Source: Erwinia_E haradaeae_H
GTDB taxonomy: Bacteria > Pseudomonadota > Gammaproteobacteria > Enterobacterales > Enterobacteriaceae
DNA length: 64,000 nucleotides
Reading direction: 5' to 3'
NCBI RefSeq assembly: GCF_900698885.1
Contig: NZ_LR217705.1
Coordinates: 744,001-808,000 of the forward strand
Part shown: piece by piece, positions 60,037 to 64,000 of the stretch
Layout of the letters: every line of letters begins with the position of its first letter
Position numbering within the stretch: the first letter of the stretch is position 1
The notes under the pieces: generated by a model
Databases searched by the model: none
Told to the model about the DNA's origin: nothing
What the model saw: the letters and a program-made list of their open reading frames with translations, nothing else
Translations under genes and position numbers: made by a program

Positions 60037-61161
60037 ATGCCTCATGTCAAACACATTACACGTCGTAAGTCAACACGCATTTATGTTGGTAAAGTCCCTG
60101 TAGGTGACAATGCGCCAATTACTATTCAATCTATGACAAATACTTGCACAACTAACATTCCAGCAACTGTTAATCAAATCAAATCTCTAGAACGTATCGG
60201 TGTTGATATTGTGAGAATCTCAGCACCTACAATAGAGTCTGCAGAAGCTATTCGTTTAATAAAAAAACAAGTTAATGTTCCAATAGTCGCAGATATTCAT
60301 TTTGACTATCGCATCGCTTTAAAAGTTGCTGAATATGGTGTAGATTGCCTACGTATTAATCCAGGTAATATTGGAAATCAATCACGTATTCGTTCTGTTG
60401 TTGAATGCGCTCGATATCATAATATTCCTATTAGAATCGGAATAAACAGTGGATCACTAGAAAAAAATCTACAACAAAAATACCAAGAACCAACTCCGCA
60501 AGTGTTACTAGAATCCGCTTTGCGTCAAATTGACTATCTAGATAAATTAAACTTCAATTCATTTAAAGTTAGTGTAAAATCATCTGATGTTTGTATTGCT
60601 ATGGAGTCATATCGCCTCTTAGCGAAACAGATTCAGCAACCTCTTCACATAGGTATTACAGAATCAGGCGGCGCACGGGCTGGCGCAGTAAAATCAGCCA
60701 TTGCGATTGGATCTCTTTTACTAGAAGGCATTGGAGATACACTACGTATCTCTCTAGCGGCTAATCCGCTAGAGGAAGTTAAAGTTGGCTTTGATATACT
60801 AAGATCTTTACGTATTCGCTCACGTGGTATTAATTTTATTGCATGTCCAACCTGTTCACGGCAAGAATTTGATGTAATTAGCATAGTTAATATCTTAGAA
60901 GAACGCTTGTCAGACATTATAACGCCGATGGATGTCGCTATTATAGGATGTATGGTAAATGGCCCTGGTGAAGCTAAACTCGCAACTATAGCGGTATCTG
61001 GTAGAAAAAAAAGTAGCAGCTTATATGAAGATGGTATTCAGTTAAATGAGCGTCTAGATAATCAGAGGATTGTGGACCAACTTGAGAAACATATTCGACG
61101 TAAATCGCATAAAATTAACACTGCTCGTAATATTGATATAAAGACAATCACTAATCCATAG
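60037..61161 (+). CDS. ispG: 4-hydroxy-3-methylbut-2-enyl-diphosphate synthase
   Basis: Converts MEcPP to HMBPP in the MEP pathway; 4Fe-4S enzyme. 374 aa against 372. The cluster Cys are in ACPTCSRQEF (about 270 and 273) and IIGCMVNGPGE (about 305). IYVGKVPVGDNAPITIQSMT, ADIHFDYRIALKVAEYGVD and LRINPGNIGN are hallmark stretches. I start at the ATG at 60037, with GGAA 6 bases upstream; a GTG eight codons earlier opens the frame. It follows the dead rodZ, as intact rodZ precedes it in enterics, so it may now need its own promoter. Confidence 0.98.
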   Translation: MPHVKHITRRKSTRIYVGKVPVGDNAPITIQSMTNTCTTNIPATVNQIKSLERIGVDIVRISAPTIESAEAIRLIKKQVNVPIVADIHFDYRIALKVAEYGVDCLRINPGNIGNQSRIRSVVECARYHNIPIRIGINSGSLEKNLQQKYQEPTPQVLLESALRQIDYLDKLNFNSFKVSVKSSDVCIAMESYRLLAKQIQQPLHIGITESGGARAGAVKSAIAIGSLLLEGIGDTLRISLAANPLEEVKVGFDILRSLRIRSRGINFIACPTCSRQEFDVISIVNILEERLSDIITPMDVAIIGCMVNGPGEAKLATIAVSGRKKSSSLYEDGIQLNERLDNQRIVDQLEKHIRRKSHKINTARNIDIKTITNP

Positions 61162-61323
61162 AATTAAATAGTTTTTGTTTTTTTACTAAACATAAAAATA
61201 AAATAAAATAAAGAGAAAATAACTAAAAAAGTAAATAATAAAATAAAGGTGTATCTCTCATAGTAAACCCCAATTAGAAAAACTAATATAATGTAAAGTT
61301 TTTATTTCAAGAGAATATATGCA

Positions 61324-62625
61324 GTGACAAAAACAATACAAGCAATTCGCGGTATGAATGATTTGCTACCCAGCGACATCTCTCTCTATCAACATGTAGA
61401 AGAAGTTCTTACTAAGATACTTTTAAATTATGGATTTAGTGAAATTCGAACCCCAATTATCGAATGTACGTCTTTATTTAAGCGCGCGATTGGCGAAGAT
61501 ACTGACATTATTAATAAAGAAATGTACAGCTTTAATGATCGTCGCGGTGAGGGAATTACTTTACGCCCAGAAGGAACAGCTGGCTGTGTACGCGCAGGAA
61601 TTGAAAATAGTCTTTTTTATAATCAAGAACAACGTCTATGGTATATAGGCCCTATGTTTCGTTATGAACGCCCACAAAAAGGTCGATACAGACAATTTTA
61701 CCAAATCGGTTCTGAAGTATTTGGATTAAAAGGCCCGGATATTGACGCAGAACTCATCATAATGACCGCTCGATTTTGGCGATTTCTAGGTATAGATAAT
61801 CATGTTCAATTAGAACTAAACTCTATAGGCTCCATAGAAACACGAAAAAGTTATCACCATACACTAGTAAATATGCTTGAAAAGAATATTAAAAAATTAG
61901 ATAATGACTCAAAACGTCGTATACATTCTAATCCAATGCGAATACTCGACAGTAAAAACCCTTCTATACAAGCATTACTTGACAATATACCACCACTTAT
62001 AGATTATCTAGATGATACATCACGTGAACATTTTACTGAACTATGTCGTTTATTAGATCTTGCCGGTATTTCTTATCATGTTAATCACCGTCTTGTGCGT
62101 GGGCTAGATTACTATAATAACACAGTTTTTGAATGGATTACCAATAGCCTTGGTTCTCAAGGTGCAATATGTTCTGGTGGACGATATGATTATCTAGTTA
62201 AATTATTGGGCGGACCTAACGTTCCAGCAGTTGGTTGTGCTATTGGACTAGAGAGGTTAATATTACTTGTTCGTTCAGTTTACCCCCTATTAAAAACAAA
62301 AAAAGTTGTTGATATCTACCTTATATCTTCAGGTCAAGGCACAAAAAATTCTATGTTAACTTTTTCCGAGTATCTCCGAAATCAACTACCGGAGTTTAAG
62401 ATAATAAATCATTTTGGTGGCGGAAACTTTAGTGCACAATTTTCTAGAGCGAATAAATTAGCCGCACGTCTTGTTTTAGCTTTAGGTGAAAATGAAGTTG
62501 CACATCATACATGTATAATTAAAGACTTATATAATGGAATTCAAAAAACAATTTCTCAACATCATGCAGCTGATATACTTCGAGCACTGCTAACTGATAC
62601 ACTAAGAAAGAAACATAAAATTTAA
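61324..62625 (+). CDS. hisS: Histidyl-tRNA synthetase
   Basis: Class II synthetase. 433 aa against 424. Motif 2 is MFRYERPQKGRYRQFYQIG, the histidine loops are LVRGLDYYNNTVFEW and CSGGRYDYLVKLLGG, and motif 3 GCAIGLERLILL. The C-terminal anticodon-binding domain is complete (HFGGGNFSAQFSRANK). The start is GTG at 61324 (TKTIQAIRGMNDLLP); no in-frame ATG precedes IQAIRG, and I recall E. coli hisS also using GTG. It follows ispG by 162 bp. yfgM-bamB, which follow in E. coli, are missing. Confidence 0.98.
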   Translation: MTKTIQAIRGMNDLLPSDISLYQHVEEVLTKILLNYGFSEIRTPIIECTSLFKRAIGEDTDIINKEMYSFNDRRGEGITLRPEGTAGCVRAGIENSLFYNQEQRLWYIGPMFRYERPQKGRYRQFYQIGSEVFGLKGPDIDAELIIMTARFWRFLGIDNHVQLELNSIGSIETRKSYHHTLVNMLEKNIKKLDNDSKRRIHSNPMRILDSKNPSIQALLDNIPPLIDYLDDTSREHFTELCRLLDLAGISYHVNHRLVRGLDYYNNTVFEWITNSLGSQGAICSGGRYDYLVKLLGGPNVPAVGCAIGLERLILLVRSVYPLLKTKKVVDIYLISSGQGTKNSMLTFSEYLRNQLPEFKIINHFGGGNFSAQFSRANKLAARLVLALGENEVAHHTCIIKDLYNGIQKTISQHHAADILRALLTDTLRKKHKI

Positions 62626-64000
62626 GATCAATCTAGTTTAGAATAGAACATTACTGCGATCAACATAATAGAAAATAAAATTTTTATAAAATTAAACATT
62701 AAATTTTGTCATTTAACTGACAGTATATTGCATATATGATAAGACTCTCTAATCTAAACTTAAAAATATTTACATATTATAATATTTAGAGTATAATATA
62801 AAAATTTTATAAATAATACTTAAATAGTTAACTTATCTATTATAATAATATATTGATGCTTTAAATGGATTTAGTTTTTAAAAAATCATCATGACAGCTC
62901 AAAAACAATTATATTGTTATGCGTTACCAAATCATCGCATTATAAAATATAACCAATAAACGACAAGTTTATACTAAATAATGTTCCTAATAGTTTATCA
63001 AAAAATATTGATATTTGCAGAATACTTTTAATAGTCTTATATAACAGATAAGCCGTCTGTTAATAGCTAGTAAAATATATCAGATCGAGAGCTTCCATAA
63101 TTTTTTTGCACTATATTCTTATTCATTTAAGTTATTTTTGGTATGCTGATGTAAAATTCTAGCTTATCTAAGTTTTTATGTATAATCTATTATTCCATTT
63201 TTTAGGTTTTTTGGTGAATAATTTCGTTAAGATAAAAGATCTTTACACACTACAATAATTTATCAAAAAAAAGATATTTATTAATATAAAATAAAATTTA
63301 TTGAAACGCGCTAATCAATAATAGTCAATTCAATGACAAGAATGTAATTAATTTAATTTACAAAGTGTACTAGATATGATAGCCACAAGTAGCTTAATGA
63401 GCTATACACTTAACAGACATGAAAAATCAATAGATAAAAATAACGCACCTTCCATTATAAACTAAATAATTGTTATGCTTTAAAAATAATTAGTGACAAG
63501 AAATGCATATGTAATGATCTTGTGACTTAAATATGTGAAATACCCTTTATATATGTTATAATTAAAATTTAATTCTTAAAATACCTGACCTTAATTACAA
63601 CACATGAACATATAATCACAACTAGACTCGTATATACATATAAATATGACTAAAGTGTAATAATAGTATATGTAAGAAAATTGTATATAAAGTTTAACGC
63701 ATAAATTTTTATGTCAGATAAAACAGATAACAAGATCACAACTTACAGGATGACATCCTATGAGATATCATGAACAATATTCATATATCAATCAAAGAAC
63801 ATTATATTTAAACAACGCAGATAATTTTTATAATTCATTATAATATTATATTAAATTTTAATACATTAAATATTTGAAACTACTTAGCGAATTTATAAAA
63901 AAAATCACTAAAAATTTATAGACTCTCTCTGGTAATCAGAGCAGCATATAACATGCTCTACTAAGATATTAAAGATTAATCTATAATAGATTGAATTCTT
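62626..64000. other. Spacer after hisS to window end
   Basis: 1.4 kb, very AT-rich, stops in all frames. In enterics yfgM and bamB follow hisS; no trace of either could be read by eye. Confidence 0.5.

Noticed and set aside
1..64000. Search for a novel multi-gene system, prophage, insertion sequence, CRISPR or secretion cluster
   Set aside because: Every intact gene is a recognised enteric housekeeping orthologue; no transposase, integrase, cas or unknown-gene cluster is present.

Overview
The window reads as a piece of the reduced, strongly AT-rich chromosome of a gammaproteobacterial obligate insect endosymbiont of the Enterobacterales type (the group that includes Baumannia, Blochmannia and Wigglesworthia). 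The genus cannot be fixed by eye; a Baumannia-like sharpshooter symbiont is my first guess. Every protein gene is a clear orthologue of an enteric housekeeping gene, with near-identical length and local order: ileS-lspA-ispH, nadK<>grpE, yciC-yciB-yciA, cmoA-cmoB, rnhA<>dnaQ-tRNA-Asp, rpsF-priB-rpsR-rplI, speE-speD, purH/purD, ndk-rlmN-(rodZ)-ispG-hisS. These blocks are joined in a different order from Escherichia coli. There are no insertion sequences, prophages, CRISPR arrays, toxin-antitoxin or secretion modules. All comparisons with E. coli are hand alignments from memory.

Layout: 0.1-6.3 kb holds isoleucyl-tRNA synthetase, lipoprotein signal peptidase, the last MEP-pathway enzyme IspH and the CorA magnesium channel. 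7.9-13.9 kb holds OmpA, trigger factor, NAD kinase, GrpE and uracil-DNA glycosylase. 15-20 kb holds PmbA/TldE and the yciCBA operon. 21-31.6 kb holds Der, YgfZ, CmoA/B, glyoxalase II, RNase HI, DnaQ and tRNA-Asp. 32-39 kb holds the S6-PriB-S18-L9 operon, RNase II and spermidine synthesis. 41-51 kb holds PurD, PurH, PlsC and FabB. 53-62.6 kb holds RNase P RNA, FabV, Ndk, RlmN, a dead rodZ, IspG and HisRS.

Only about 53% of the window is coding (roughly 34 of 64 kb). The rest is long, AT-rich spacer (up to 3.2 kb) with almost no open reading frames but many short exact tandem duplications. This fits a lineage in which genes have been eroded by point mutation and slippage without the DNA being efficiently deleted. 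The clearest case is rodZ between rlmN and ispG: both ends are still readable, Arg positions have become stop codons, and the spacer is still the length of the intact gene. Other decay marks are in retained genes: Der has lost the guanine-specificity Asp of its first GTPase domain and carries a 15-bp slippage insertion there, and Ung has Ser in place of the motif-A His.

Some regulation survives: a near-consensus sigma-32 promoter before grpE, a consensus sigma-70 promoter before tRNA-Asp, an E. coli-like ompA leader, and several strong hairpins, one of which (45275-45318) is a perfect 19-bp terminator with no recognisable gene beside it. I found no novel multi-gene system in this window; the interest lies in the genome-decay record and a few unexplained structured spacer elements.
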